A DNA stretch of 64,000 nucleotides from Aliivibrio finisterrensis_A (GCF_004167675.1 NZ_SEZQ01000006.1), one strand, 5' to 3'; shown: positions 39,907 through 49,227, numbered from the stretch's first letter. Numbers and translations: made by a program. The notes: a model not told the origin generated them from the letters alone.

Positions 39907-40929
39907 TTAGTCTACTTTCTTATCTTGTGGTTGGTTTTCAGGAAGGTCTTTCACTTCGTGATACCATAAGTCATGGTGCTCTTTTGCCCATGTCTCATCA
40001 ACATCACCCGTTACCATGCCATCTAGACCTGCTTCCATACCGAACAAGCCGATATAGATGTGGAAGATGAAACCACAGATCAGGATAAGTGCTGATAGCA
40101 TGTGCACAAGGTTAGATAGCTCCATGTCACGGCGTAGCTGACCGAAGATTGGGAAATCTAATACAAAACCACTGAAAGCAACAACAGTACCAAATACAAT
40201 TAATAACCAGTAAATTGCTTTTTCACCACCATTTGAGAAACCAGCTGATGGATGCGAACCTTTGTGTTTACCTACCATGCCGCCCATTTTCATGAACCAT
40301 TGAATGTCTGTCTTGTTGAAGATAGATTTTCTCCACCATTTCAGAAGTACACACATTAGTAGGATAAAGAAGATCGGTCCCATGTAGTTGTGGTATTGCT
40401 TCGCAGCATAAATAATCATGCCCCAGATTTCACTTGGTAAAATCGGTTTTAAAAAGTGTTTACCATAAACTAAACATAAACCACTAAATGCCAGTGTTAA
40501 AAATGTAAATGCCATGCTCCAGTGTAAGGCGCGATCCATACGAGACCAGCGTTTTATCTTACGGCCTGTTTTTGGTTTACTTAGTTTTAATGGGCCCACA
40601 ACGAAATACGCCAGTGTTACCATTACTAAACTACCAAAAATAGCAAGTGCACCTAATGGTGACATCCACTTTTCTTTTAGTACAAACCACGTTTCACCTG
40701 CGGTACTAATAAGTACACCATGCTCAGGTGATTGAGACGCTGTATAACCTTCTTGACCGGCCTTTACTTCACGCCAAAAATCAGCGCCTGCAAGCTGGGT
40801 CATCTCTTTCTCTGCACTCTTATTCGCTGTGCTTTCATTTGCCATACTAGGTGCAGCAAATGAAAGCGTTAATGCTGCCAATAATGGCAGCAATAACGAA
40901 AGAGAAAGACGTTTTAATTGTGTAAACAT
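39907..40929 (-). CDS. fdhC: Formate dehydrogenase gamma subunit, cytochrome b556
   Basis: 340 residues. Signal-like N-terminus ending APSMA, a periplasmic stretch of about 65 residues, then the di-haem cytochrome b domain: KRWSRMDRALHWSMAFTFLT (haem-ligand histidine), AAKQYHNYMGPIFFILLMCV, and LSNLVHMLSALILICGFIFHIYI, read as VHMLSALILI...FIFHIY. It passes electrons from the iron-sulfur subunit to quinone. The ATG at 40929 has GGAG at 6-base spacing; the longer frame runs back into fdhB. Last gene of the operon. Confidence 0.92.
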   Translation of the reverse strand: MFTQLKRLSLSLLLPLLAALTLSFAAPSMANESTANKSAEKEMTQLAGADFWREVKAGQEGYTASQSPEHGVLISTAGETWFVLKEKWMSPLGALAIFGSLVMVTLAYFVVGPLKLSKPKTGRKIKRWSRMDRALHWSMAFTFLTLAFSGLCLVYGKHFLKPILPSEIWGMIIYAAKQYHNYMGPIFFILLMCVLLKWWRKSIFNKTDIQWFMKMGGMVGKHKGSHPSAGFSNGGEKAIYWLLIVFGTVVAFSGFVLDFPIFGQLRRDMELSNLVHMLSALILICGFIFHIYIGLFGMEAGLDGMVTGDVDETWAKEHHDLWYHEVKDLPENQPQDKKVD

Positions 40930-40945
40930 CACTCTCTCCACTGGA

Positions 40946-41554
40946 TTAGCTCTTAGTCGCATCAAACGAAAGATCTTCACCATCTGTCCAACCAGCGTCT
41001 TTTGCGCCACGTTCTACAACACGTTGACGGAAGATGTCAGATACTTTCTCTGCATCACCAGCAAGCAGTGCTTTAGTCGAACATAAAGAAGCACACATTG
41101 GTAATTTGCCTTCTGCGATACGGTTTGCGCCGTATTTTTCACGCTCTTCTTGTGAACCTGGTTCTACACCCGGGCCACCAGCACAGAATGTACATTTGTC
41201 CATTTTGCCACGCTCAGCAAAAGCACCCTGTTTAGGGAACTGCGGCGCACCAAATGGGCAAGCAAATAGGCAGTAACCACAACCGATACAAAGATCTTTG
41301 TTGTGACGTACGATGCCATCTTCTGTATGTTCAAAACAATCCGCAGGACAAACGGCCATACAAGGCGCATCGGTACAGTGCATACATGCCACAGAGATTG
41401 AGGTTTCACCCGGCTCACCGTCGTTTAGTGTTACTACGCGACGACGTTGGATACCCCACTCTAGCGCATCATCATTTTCGTTTTTACATGCTGTGACACA
41501 GCCGTTACATTCAATACAACGCTTGGTGTCACATAAGAACTTCATTCTAGCCAT
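40946..41554 (-). CDS. fdhB: Formate dehydrogenase beta subunit, iron-sulfur
   Basis: 202 residues with four [4Fe-4S] cysteine groups: CIECNGCVTACKNE, CMHCTDAPCMAVCPADC, CIGCGYCLFACPFG, and the split group CTFC...CASLC. It relays electrons from the molybdenum subunit to cytochrome b556. Unlike FdnH/FdoH of E. coli it lacks the C-terminal membrane helix, so it is of the shorter FdhB type. It sits 13 bases after fdhA and 16 bases before fdhC. Confidence 0.94.
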   Translation of the reverse strand: MARMKFLCDTKRCIECNGCVTACKNENDDALEWGIQRRRVVTLNDGEPGETSISVACMHCTDAPCMAVCPADCFEHTEDGIVRHNKDLCIGCGYCLFACPFGAPQFPKQGAFAERGKMDKCTFCAGGPGVEPGSQEEREKYGANRIAEGKLPMCASLCSTKALLAGDAEKVSDIFRQRVVERGAKDAGWTDGEDLSFDATKS

Positions 41555-41567
41555 TTTATATCACCCC

Positions 41568-44423
41568 TTACGCTTTCGTGATTTTACATAGTGTCACTTT
41601 GGTTTCCTGCATTTGTGTTACAGGGTCATAACCATAAGTGGTTGCTGTGTTTGCTGCTTCGCCGATTACGTATGGGTCAGTGCCTTCTGGGTACTTACTA
41701 CGTAAATCTTCACCTTGGAATTTACCGCCAAAGTGGAATGGTACGAACGCTAAGCCAGGTTTAACACGACGTGTCACCATTGCTTTAACGTGAATTCGAC
41801 CTTTCTCTGCACCTTCAACCCAAACCATGTCACCGTCTTTAAAGCCGATGTCGTTTGCGTCTTTCGGGTTAACTTCGACAAACATTTCTTGTTGAAGCTC
41901 AGCAAGCCATGGGTTTGAACGCGTTTCTTCACCGCCACCTTCGTACTCAACCAGACGACCAGATGTCAGAATAATTGGGTATTCTTTTGACTTGTCTTGA
42001 TCTTGAATTGTTTTGTACAACGTTGGAATACGGAAGTTAGCCGCGCGGTCATCCCATGTTGGGTAATCAGCAACTAAATCACGACGTGGTGTGTATAACG
42101 GCTCACGGTGTTGTGGAACACGGTCAGGGAACGTCCATACAATCGCACGTGCTTTTGCATTACCAAAAGGCATACAACCGTGTTTAATAGCAACACGTTG
42201 AATACCGCCAGATAGATCGGTTTTCCAGTTTTTACCTTCTGCTGCTGTTTTTTCAGCTGGAGTCAGATCGTCCCACCAACCAAGTTGCTTAAGCAGTTTG
42301 TCAGTGAATTCTGGGTGACCATCTTCAATCTCACACCCTACTGGGTAGCTGTCTTCAGCAAGTAGGCTTTGACCTTCATATTCCACACCAAAACGAGTAC
42401 GGAAGTTACCGCCGCCTTGTGCTACAGGTTTAGACGTATCATAAAGAATGTGCGTACCTGGGTGCTTCATTTCTGGTGTACCCCAACAAGGCCAAGGAAG
42501 ACCGTAGGTTTCACCGTTTACAGGTCCACCTTCTGCTTCTAGCGTTGTTTTGTGGAACGTATGCCAGTTCATAGTGTGCGCTTTAATACGCTCTGGGCTT
42601 TGGCCTGTGTAACCAATTGTCCACATACCTTTGTTGAATTCACGGGTAATGTCTTCAATTACAGGTTGGTTGTTCTGATCAATTTTGATGTTTTTGAACA
42701 GTTGATCTGAGTAACCTAACTTTTTAGTCAGTAGGTACATGATCTCGTGGTCAGGTTTTGATTCAAACAATGGCTGAATTACTTGCTCACGCCATTGGAA
42801 TGAACGGTTTGATGCGGTTACAGAACCGTGCGTTTCAAACTGCGTTGTTGCAGGAAGAAGGTATACGCCATCGGTACGATCGTTCATTACTGCTGCAACG
42901 GTTGGGTATGGATCGACGATAACCATCATATCCAGCTTGCTCATTGCTTTTCTGATCTCAGTACCACGTGTTTGTGAGTTTACTGCGTGACCCCAGTAGA
43001 ACATTGCACGGATATTGTCGTTTTGTTCGATGTTTGCTTTGTCTTCTAAAACACCATCAACCCAACGAGAAACAGGAATACCAAAGTTGTTCATTGGCGT
43101 TTTGCCGTTGTATTTACCTTGGTCGAAGCGGCCTTTCACCCACTCAAAATCAAGATCCCATACTTTAGTCCAGTGTTTCCATGCGCCTTCACCAACACCG
43201 TAGTAGCCAGGAAGCGTATCTGAAAGAACACCTAAATCCGTTGCGCCTTGTACGTTATCGTGACCACGGAAGATGTTTGCACCACCGCCTGATTTACCCA
43301 TGTTACCAAGAGCAAGTTCTAGGATGCAGTATGCACGTGTGTTGTTGTTACCAGTAGTATGTTGAGTACCACCCATACACCAAACAACACAACCTGGACG
43401 GTTTTCAGAAAGCAGTTTTGCTGTCTCAAACACTTCAGCTTCTGTAATGCCTGTTACGCGCTCTACTTCTGCTGGGTTCCATTTTGCTACTTCTGTGCGG
43501 ATCTCATCCATACCAAACACACGTTGGTTAATGAATTCTTGATCTTCCCATTTGTTTGCAAATACATGCCACAATACGCCCCAAATAAAGGCAACGTCTG
43601 AACCCGGACGCAATGAAACATAGTGATCCGCTTTTGCTGCTGTACGTGTACGACGTGGGTCGGCAACAACGATCTTACAACCATTCTTCTCTTTTGCGAT
43701 CAGAATATGTTGCATTGCTACTGGGTGTGCTTCTGCAGGGTTTGAACCAATGAATAGCATAGATTTACAGTTATGCATGTCATTGAATGAGTTGGTCATT
43801 GCACCGTAACCCCATGTGTTTGCAACACCGGCTACTGTGGTTGAGTGACAAATACGCGCTTGGTGATCGACGTTGTTTGTGCCCCATAATGATGCCATTT
43901 TACGGTACAAATACGCTTGTTCGTTGTTGTGCTTTGCAGAACCTAACCAGTACACTGAGTCAGGACCTGATTCTTTACGGATCTCAAGTGCTTTGTTACC
44001 GATCTCTTCGATCGCTTGATCCCAAGACAGTTTTACCCATTTGCCATTTTCTAGCTTCATTGGGTATTTTAGACGGCGTTCGCCATGACCATGCTCACGC
44101 AGTGCTGCGCCTTTTGCACAGTGACCGCCTGCGTTAAATGGGTGATCGAATGCTGGCTCTTGACCAGTCCATACGCCATTTTGTACTTCAGCGTAGATAC
44201 CACAACCTACAGAACAATGTGAACAAATAGTACGTTTCACTTCTGTTGGCGCATCAACTGGCACTTCTTTCGCTTGTGCTTTTTTCATCATGCTTGGAAC
44301 AAACATGCTTGCACTTGCTACTGCACCCGCAGCAATCGTTGAAGTACGCATGAACATACGACGTGTAATGCCAAGCTGGTTCTCTTGCTTTTGTACCGAA
44401 TCGGAACGTTTAGTTAATTTCAT
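41568..44423 (-). CDS. fdhA: Formate dehydrogenase alpha subunit, molybdopterin
   Basis: 951 residues, catalytic subunit oxidising formate to CO2 in the periplasm. A twin-arginine signal (TRRMFMRTSTIAAGAVASAS, arginines at 21-22) is followed by a [4Fe-4S] group (CSHCSVGCGIYAEV) and the Mo-bis-MGD domains. The metal-ligand position near residue 190 (HQARICHSTTVAG) is cysteine, encoded by a normal codon, where E. coli FdnG has selenocysteine. DHQARI, GHDNVQGATD and the C-terminal molydopterin-dinucleotide binding region (YPIILTSGRLVEYEGGG) are present. First of the fdhABC block, preceded by a small TAT peptide gene. Confidence 0.95.
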   Translation of the reverse strand: MKLTKRSDSVQKQENQLGITRRMFMRTSTIAAGAVASASMFVPSMMKKAQAKEVPVDAPTEVKRTICSHCSVGCGIYAEVQNGVWTGQEPAFDHPFNAGGHCAKGAALREHGHGERRLKYPMKLENGKWVKLSWDQAIEEIGNKALEIRKESGPDSVYWLGSAKHNNEQAYLYRKMASLWGTNNVDHQARICHSTTVAGVANTWGYGAMTNSFNDMHNCKSMLFIGSNPAEAHPVAMQHILIAKEKNGCKIVVADPRRTRTAAKADHYVSLRPGSDVAFIWGVLWHVFANKWEDQEFINQRVFGMDEIRTEVAKWNPAEVERVTGITEAEVFETAKLLSENRPGCVVWCMGGTQHTTGNNNTRAYCILELALGNMGKSGGGANIFRGHDNVQGATDLGVLSDTLPGYYGVGEGAWKHWTKVWDLDFEWVKGRFDQGKYNGKTPMNNFGIPVSRWVDGVLEDKANIEQNDNIRAMFYWGHAVNSQTRGTEIRKAMSKLDMMVIVDPYPTVAAVMNDRTDGVYLLPATTQFETHGSVTASNRSFQWREQVIQPLFESKPDHEIMYLLTKKLGYSDQLFKNIKIDQNNQPVIEDITREFNKGMWTIGYTGQSPERIKAHTMNWHTFHKTTLEAEGGPVNGETYGLPWPCWGTPEMKHPGTHILYDTSKPVAQGGGNFRTRFGVEYEGQSLLAEDSYPVGCEIEDGHPEFTDKLLKQLGWWDDLTPAEKTAAEGKNWKTDLSGGIQRVAIKHGCMPFGNAKARAIVWTFPDRVPQHREPLYTPRRDLVADYPTWDDRAANFRIPTLYKTIQDQDKSKEYPIILTSGRLVEYEGGGEETRSNPWLAELQQEMFVEVNPKDANDIGFKDGDMVWVEGAEKGRIHVKAMVTRRVKPGLAFVPFHFGGKFQGEDLRSKYPEGTDPYVIGEAANTATTYGYDPVTQMQETKVTLCKITKA

Positions 44424-44435
44424 TATTAAGCTCCG

Positions 44436-44633
44436 TTATAGGCTATCGTAATAATCACGAATATGTTGAGTTTCGCGATATCCATCGCCCTTCTTCTCAA
44501 CGTCTTTTTTATCCGTTACTGTGTTTGCGCTTGCTGTTCCTGATACCGCTGCTGCTACTGTTCCTGCGGCAGCTGCAGTTGCAAGGCCCTTCAGTAGTGT
44601 GCGGCGGTTTAGGTCCGTATTTTTATTGCTCAT
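44436..44633 (-). CDS. Formate dehydrogenase-associated TAT-signal peptide protein
   Basis: 65 residues: NRRTLLKGLATAAAAGTVAA is a full twin-arginine signal, and only about 30 residues (ending HIRDYYDSL) remain after cleavage. It matches what is described as the 'formate dehydrogenase region TAT target' family, always found beside fdhA and of unknown role, perhaps an assembly or stability factor. It lies 12 bases before fdhA. Confidence 0.88.
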   Translation of the reverse strand: MSNKNTDLNRRTLLKGLATAAAAGTVAAAVSGTASANTVTDKKDVEKKGDGYRETQHIRDYYDSL

Positions 44634-44712
44634 TCAATGCTCCTTTGCTTCCAATGTACTTGGAATGGGCGTCTGTTTTTATGGTTTTAATTCTTTTAAG
44701 TCACAACGACTT

Positions 44713-45318
44713 TTATACTTCTGTGACTTCAATTGCGTTTGGATTTTTTGCAAAGCGCGTTTGTTCTACAATGAAAAACGCCTCTACTAAACCTGTCACT
44801 GATTTGTAGAAATCTGCATTTTCTGCATTATTGATTTGCTCACACAGTGAAACATACCAAGGTTGAATATGGCGATTAAAGAAACGTTGTTGCAGAACTT
44901 CAGCATCACCCGCGTCAATAAGCATAGCCATTACCTCACATAATGCTGAGATATGATCTTCAGGCTCTTTTACGTCATCGGCACGTTCAAAACCTAATTG
45001 CATTAGATCTTGTCGAAGTGCCACTAACGGTTTTTCCATTAATGCGCCCGCTATGTGCCATGAGCCAAACGGCATCACTTCACCACGGCCAACGCCAATG
45101 AATAGGTTTTGGTATTCGTCTGTTAGGGCTTCTTGATTTGATTCTTGAGCCGCTTTTGAAATAACAGACCATGCTTTACTCATTGCATGATTATCGTTAC
45201 TTTCTACTTCAAGCGTACTTAACCAATCAATCACCATTTGATCTGGTGCAATACGAAATAAATGCGCTAATAAACCATAGATTTCTTGTCTTACTTGCTG
45301 TTGTTCATTCATGGTCAT
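44713..45318 (-). CDS. TorD/DmsD-family redox-enzyme chaperone
   Basis: 201 residues, all-helical: QQQVRQEIYGLLAHLFRIAP, the family hallmark EYQNLFIGVGRGEVMPFGSW, and PEDHISALCEVMAMLIDAG. Such chaperones bind the twin-arginine signal of a molybdoenzyme and delay export until the cofactor is inserted, here presumably FdhA. The ATG overlaps the polyferredoxin stop (TAATG), so the two are translationally coupled. Confidence 0.9.
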   Translation of the reverse strand: MTMNEQQQVRQEIYGLLAHLFRIAPDQMVIDWLSTLEVESNDNHAMSKAWSVISKAAQESNQEALTDEYQNLFIGVGRGEVMPFGSWHIAGALMEKPLVALRQDLMQLGFERADDVKEPEDHISALCEVMAMLIDAGDAEVLQQRFFNRHIQPWYVSLCEQINNAENADFYKSVTGLVEAFFIVEQTRFAKNPNAIEVTEV

Positions 45319-46994
45319 TACACCTTTAATTGTTTTTCTGGGTTTGCAGACAGATCAGTAAAGATGTCTTTTACCCGACAATCTTCACACATGTATAGAC
45401 GGCTAATAGAGGCTTCATCACTAAAGTGTGGGTTACCCTGTAACTTAGTGCGCAGCATTTCAATCATTGATGCTGGAGCAAAAGGTGTTCCGCAAGTAAT
45501 ACAACACGCGGCATCTTCTTTATGCATTATTTGTGTTTCTTGACGCTGTGTTTGGCTCCAGTTCATTTGAACTTTCATGCTCAATACTTTTTCTGGACAG
45601 GCGCTGACACAAAGGCCACATTGAACACAATCTTGCTCAATGAATTTTAATGTTGGTGAATCGGGATCACTATGAAGTGCACGAGTTGGGCAAACCGCCA
45701 CACAACCCATACATAACGTACAGTCTTTCGTTTCACAGCTCACACTGCCATAAGGCGCATGAGAAGGCAGAGATTGAATTTCTGTAATTTCGATATGGTT
45801 TGAAGCCGCATCAGCAGCGAGGTGATCTAACGCGCCCATTAAGCGTGCACGTTTATTACCCGTTAATGGTTGTTCAATTACCGCTAATGGCGTATCGATA
45901 AGCGTTATTTCATGTAACGCTTCCATGTAAACGACTTGGATGCGTTGAGGATCTAACCCTAGTTGAGATAAGAAAGCCTGTGCAATTTCCACTTCTTGCG
46001 TTAATACACGCTGAATGGTTTCTGGCATTCTACGGCTTGCGATAAACAGAACTTGCGCTGCACCATTAACAAGTGCAGAGAACCAGGTATCAATACCGAC
46101 AGAAAGAAGCTCATCAAGAACCACTGGGATAACATGATCTGGCATGGTTTTTAGTGCCATCAAGTTAAAGTTTTCATGGCGATCACTGCAGAAAGCGATA
46201 ATCGGTGTTTCACCACCCTCTTTCTTGTAGTTTGCTAATAAACGAGTAGCGAAGTTTTGTGTTTTTTCAGCTTCTGGTAATGCATAGCTGATGGCTTCTG
46301 TCGGACAAGCCGTTGCACAGGTACCAACACCTTGACAAAGATATGGGTTAATTTGAATGTGGTGGCCTGTTTGATCTGAACCTTCACTGGTTAGTGCGCC
46401 AGCAGGACAAGCATCAACACAACGCTCACACCCTTTTACACCACGTGAACTGTGTGCACATAACTCTGGATTTAAGCGAAAGTATTTTGGTTTATCAAAC
46501 GTACCAACAAGCGCTGGTAATTCATCAAGCACTTGTGCAAGCGTTGGGTAACCACGACCTACAGGATAGTAACCCGGTACTGGCACTTGCTCTGACATTA
46601 CGCTGTCTAGTTTCATGTCTAACACAAGATCGAATGCAGCAGCGCCAATGGTTGCTTTTGCAAGATTAACGCGTTCACCATTTAGCGTACACTCAACATC
46701 AAATGCGCCTAAAAAGCCTTTGATGCTTAGATCTTTAGTGTGGTAAACCGCTCTTTCAGTCTTCTTATCGTGTGCATCAGATTCGGTTGAGACCAGTGTG
46801 ATGCTGTTCAGCTCTGAGAACTGCTCGGCAACATCAACAATAATGCTAGTAGGTCCAATGATGATCAAGTTACCACGGCTTTCGTAGCTCACCGTTGGTG
46901 GGATTAAGTTGTTTAACTCAACGGTTTGCGCAATAGCGAACTGACGCGCTTTGGCATTCGTTGTTTCAGATTGTGCTAAAAATTGGGTTAACAT
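45318..46994 (-). CDS. 4Fe-4S polyferredoxin of the formate dehydrogenase locus
   Basis: 558 residues. Four ferredoxin-type [4Fe-4S] groups in two pairs: CERCVDACPAGA and CQGVGTCATACPTEA (about 195-245), then CTLCMGCVAVCPTRA and CVQCGLCVSACPEKV (about 430-480), with CCITCGTPF and CEDCRV near the end. The N-terminal 180 residues have a Rossmann-like strand GNLIIIGPTSI. It is the first gene after the sigma-54-type promoter and probably feeds electrons for FdhA maturation or activity. The ATG at 46994 has AGGTGA 5 bases upstream. Confidence 0.88.
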   Translation of the reverse strand: MLTQFLAQSETTNAKARQFAIAQTVELNNLIPPTVSYESRGNLIIIGPTSIIVDVAEQFSELNSITLVSTESDAHDKKTERAVYHTKDLSIKGFLGAFDVECTLNGERVNLAKATIGAAAFDLVLDMKLDSVMSEQVPVPGYYPVGRGYPTLAQVLDELPALVGTFDKPKYFRLNPELCAHSSRGVKGCERCVDACPAGALTSEGSDQTGHHIQINPYLCQGVGTCATACPTEAISYALPEAEKTQNFATRLLANYKKEGGETPIIAFCSDRHENFNLMALKTMPDHVIPVVLDELLSVGIDTWFSALVNGAAQVLFIASRRMPETIQRVLTQEVEIAQAFLSQLGLDPQRIQVVYMEALHEITLIDTPLAVIEQPLTGNKRARLMGALDHLAADAASNHIEITEIQSLPSHAPYGSVSCETKDCTLCMGCVAVCPTRALHSDPDSPTLKFIEQDCVQCGLCVSACPEKVLSMKVQMNWSQTQRQETQIMHKEDAACCITCGTPFAPASMIEMLRTKLQGNPHFSDEASISRLYMCEDCRVKDIFTDLSANPEKQLKV

Positions 46995-47060
46995 TGCTTC
47001 ACCTATTCTTGACCCCATTTGGGCCTATTCAGTTCTAAGACTGGTTTCTAGGTGGTATAT

Positions 47061-47077
47061 CGCAATAACCGTACCAA
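47061..47077 (-). promoter_or_regulatory. Sigma-54-type promoter of the polyferredoxin/fdh operon
   Basis: On the minus strand TTGGTACGGTTATTGCG matches the RpoN consensus TGGCACG-N4-TTGC(A/T): GG at minus 24 and GC at minus 12 are exactly 10 bases apart. The polyferredoxin start is about 67 bases downstream. Confidence 0.65.
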
Positions 47078-47156
47078 CTTAATGGGTAATTATTAGAAAT
47101 ATTAATTGGGTAAAATGCGGTATTTTTAGACTATTTGGCAGGCGGTGTTTTTTGTC

Positions 47157-47191
47157 GGGACATTTTGTCTCACCTTGGTTCAAAATGTCCC
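47157..47191 (-). promoter_or_regulatory. Pair of palindromes upstream of the sigma-54 promoter, likely activator sites
   Basis: GGGACA-TTT-TGTCTC (47157-47171) and GGTTCA-AAA-TGTCCC (47177-47191), centres 20 bp apart (two helical turns) and about 90-110 bp upstream of the minus-24 element. The outer arms also form a 12-bp inverted repeat CGGGACATTTTG/CAAAATGTCCCG. This is the geometry of an upstream activating sequence for a bacterial enhancer-binding protein. Confidence 0.6.
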
Positions 47192-47197
47192 GATTGT

Positions 47198-47797
47198 TTA
47201 AATGGTCTTTTTTGTCTCACTTGACGTTTTTTCGTTGCCAGTAACGTATTGATATTCATTATCATTACTGTTTATTGTTTCATTTTTAACGGTTAATTCT
47301 TGTTGTTCTTTTGGTGCTTCTTTTGATAATGGTTCTGGTAATTGCTCTGCCACTGACTCTTGCTCACTCTCGCCTTCTTCTTCAACAGGCTCTACCATCC
47401 AATCTCTTAATTTGGCAGCAGTTTCACTATCCAGCTTTGGTGGTGTTGAGTAGTTTGGCTCATCTTCCATTGCAAATTCAGGATTCAAAAACATCTTACG
47501 TAATGCCGCTTTTTTCAGGTTTTTATCTACCCCTGTTGCCATAAATTGGCTGACGTTGCTGGTGCCATTAATACTGATAAGATCATCTTCTGTTGGTAGA
47601 TTGGTATTATCAGCTATCGACCCTTCATCTTGAGTCAATGGCTCTACAACCTGTTGTTCTGGCTGTATCTCTACGGCTTGATGTTCTGATATTAGATCGT
47701 TATCTTCAGGAAGAACAACGGTGGCTTCATCACTAACTGATTCACCTTGTTGAACTTTTCGCTTTCTTAATGACCATCTACTTAGGAAGTTGCTCAC
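47198..47797 (-). CDS. DUF3306 protein of the formate dehydrogenase locus
   Basis: 199 residues. Starts SNFLSRWSLRKRKVQ, the DUF3306 opening, on a GTG at 47797 with CGGGGC upstream. The middle is low-complexity and acidic; GVDKNLKKAALRKMFLNPEF is the conserved core. DUF3306 genes accompany fdh operons and are of unknown role, perhaps in assembly. It overlaps the DUF3305 gene by 20 bases and ends just before the activator palindromes. Confidence 0.85.
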   Translation of the reverse strand: MSNFLSRWSLRKRKVQQGESVSDEATVVLPEDNDLISEHQAVEIQPEQQVVEPLTQDEGSIADNTNLPTEDDLISINGTSNVSQFMATGVDKNLKKAALRKMFLNPEFAMEDEPNYSTPPKLDSETAAKLRDWMVEPVEEEGESEQESVAEQLPEPLSKEAPKEQQELTVKNETINSNDNEYQYVTGNEKTSSETKKTI

Positions 47798-48239
47798 TCG
47801 CGCGCCCCGCACCTTTACGTTTCTTTCTACGAACTTCTATCAGTTCACCGTTTTTGCCGATAAAAGCTTCTAACCATGCTTGTACTGGTAGTGGCATTCC
47901 AATGGATAACACAACGTAATCACCATCCATGTATTGCCCTATCAAGCTTTGTGAAGCAGTAATCATCACTGGAATGAGTACGTCATTATCATTTTCAAAG
48001 GCAAAAAATAGTTTTGGATCTTGAGAGCTTAAGTTAAAACGGTAATCAGTTCGTTCATCTAAGAATATTTCAAGATCACGTTCAAATAAGATGCCATTGC
48101 TTTGTGCTGCTTGTGTTTTTGACTCATAAAGATGAACATCACCAATGCGCCATGATGGTGCGCTCCAACGCCCTACTTGTTTGATTTCTTCAATCACTTC
48201 AAACTGAAGTGGCCATTGGTTTTCTGTCTTTTTACCCAC
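47778..48239 (-). CDS. DUF3305 protein of the formate dehydrogenase locus
   Basis: 153 residues from a GTG at 48239 (AGGTGAC upstream). VIEEIKQVGRWSAPSWRIGD is the typical DUF3305 opening, and MPLPVQAWLEAFIGKNGE and the basic tail RRKKRKGAGR close it. Found with DUF3306 and fdhD around respiratory formate dehydrogenases. Role unknown. Divergent from fdhD. Confidence 0.87.
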   Translation of the reverse strand: MGKKTENQWPLQFEVIEEIKQVGRWSAPSWRIGDVHLYESKTQAAQSNGILFERDLEIFLDERTDYRFNLSSQDPKLFFAFENDNDVLIPVMITASQSLIGQYMDGDYVVLSIGMPLPVQAWLEAFIGKNGELIEVRRKKRKGAGRASEQLPK

Positions 48240-48372
48240 AAGTCACCTACGTTATGTCGATTATAATTACCTAAATTAAAGCAAACCTTATACCAACTCC
48301 TTTCATTTTATTAAGAGTGGTATAGTATTTGCCTATTTTATCAAGTCTTTATTAATTTTTTGGAGCGTTGCC

Positions 48373-49215
48373 GTGAATCAACCATCACCAACAATAATTA
48401 CAACAGGTGCTGTACCAAGCCAAACCATCTCTGTTGATGTGTATGACGAATATGGCGAAAAACTGACAAAAGAGATCGCTTGCGAACAACCTTTAACCGT
48501 TATGTTGAATTGGCAAGAAGTGGTAACGTTAATGACGCTTGGTGCTCGCCCTGCGGAGTTAGTTTTAGGCTACTTAAAAAACCAGCATTTTGTTACTGAC
48601 GCTTCTCTTTTAGAATCCGTCATTATTGATTGGGAAACTAAAACAGCAGCGGTAAATACCAAAGAAACCACTGAGCATGTAAAAGAAAACCTAAAGAAGA
48701 AGACGGTTACTTCTGGCTGCGGTCAAGGCACCATGTATGGCAACGTAATGAAGCAGCTTGAAAACTATCAAGTACCACAAGTGACGATTAACCAATCTGA
48801 TCTTTACGAATCGTTAGAAGCGCTGACTTATCACAACGATACTTACAAAGCGGCTGGCGCAGTTCATGGTTGTGCTGTGTGCAAAGACAATAAAGTGCTT
48901 TCATTTGTGGAAGATGTCGGTCGCCATAATGCGGTAGATACTTTAGCGGGTGAGTTATGGTTAAAACAAGAAACCGGTGATGACAAACTGTTTTACACTA
49001 CGGGTCGCTTAACCTCTGAAATGGTCATTAAAGTTGCTCAAATGGGTATTCCTGTTTTACTTTCTCGCTCAGGCGTAACGCAAATGGGTTTAGATTTGGC
49101 TCAGAAATTTGGCATTACGATTATTGCCCGAGCAAAAGGCAAGCGTTTCCAAGTATTTGCTGGGCATGAGAAAATCAATTTTGATGTGAAAGGTGAAGGC
49201 GTGCTTGGGGATTAA
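48373..49215 (+). CDS. fdhD: Formate dehydrogenase accessory sulfurtransferase FdhD
   Basis: 280 residues from a GTG at 48373 with GGAG 7 bases upstream. FdhD moves sulfur from IscS to the molybdenum cofactor of formate dehydrogenase. The late motif FVEDVGRHNAVDTLAGE and GRLTSEMVIKVAQMGIP match. The mobile-loop motif, CxxC in E. coli FdhD, reads SGCGQGTMYG here: the first cysteine is kept, the second is glycine, while a CAVC pair occurs later (VHGCAVCKDN). Divergent from DUF3305 across 133 bases. Confidence 0.93.
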   Translation: MNQPSPTIITTGAVPSQTISVDVYDEYGEKLTKEIACEQPLTVMLNWQEVVTLMTLGARPAELVLGYLKNQHFVTDASLLESVIIDWETKTAAVNTKETTEHVKENLKKKTVTSGCGQGTMYGNVMKQLENYQVPQVTINQSDLYESLEALTYHNDTYKAAGAVHGCAVCKDNKVLSFVEDVGRHNAVDTLAGELWLKQETGDDKLFYTTGRLTSEMVIKVAQMGIPVLLSRSGVTQMGLDLAQKFGITIIARAKGKRFQVFAGHEKINFDVKGEGVLGD

Positions 49216-49227
49216 ACACTAGGTAGC

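Noticed and set aside
41164..44137. Numerous ORFs antisense to fdhA and fdhB (up to 116 codons)
   Set aside because: They mirror the codon pattern of strongly conserved genes on the other strand and have no ribosome sites or protein-like composition.
47155..47192. The long perfect hairpin CGGGACATTTTG/CAAAATGTCCCG as a transcription terminator
   Set aside because: There is no T-run on either strand after the stem, and it resolves into two palindromes at 20-bp spacing upstream of a sigma-54-type promoter, so protein binding is the better reading.
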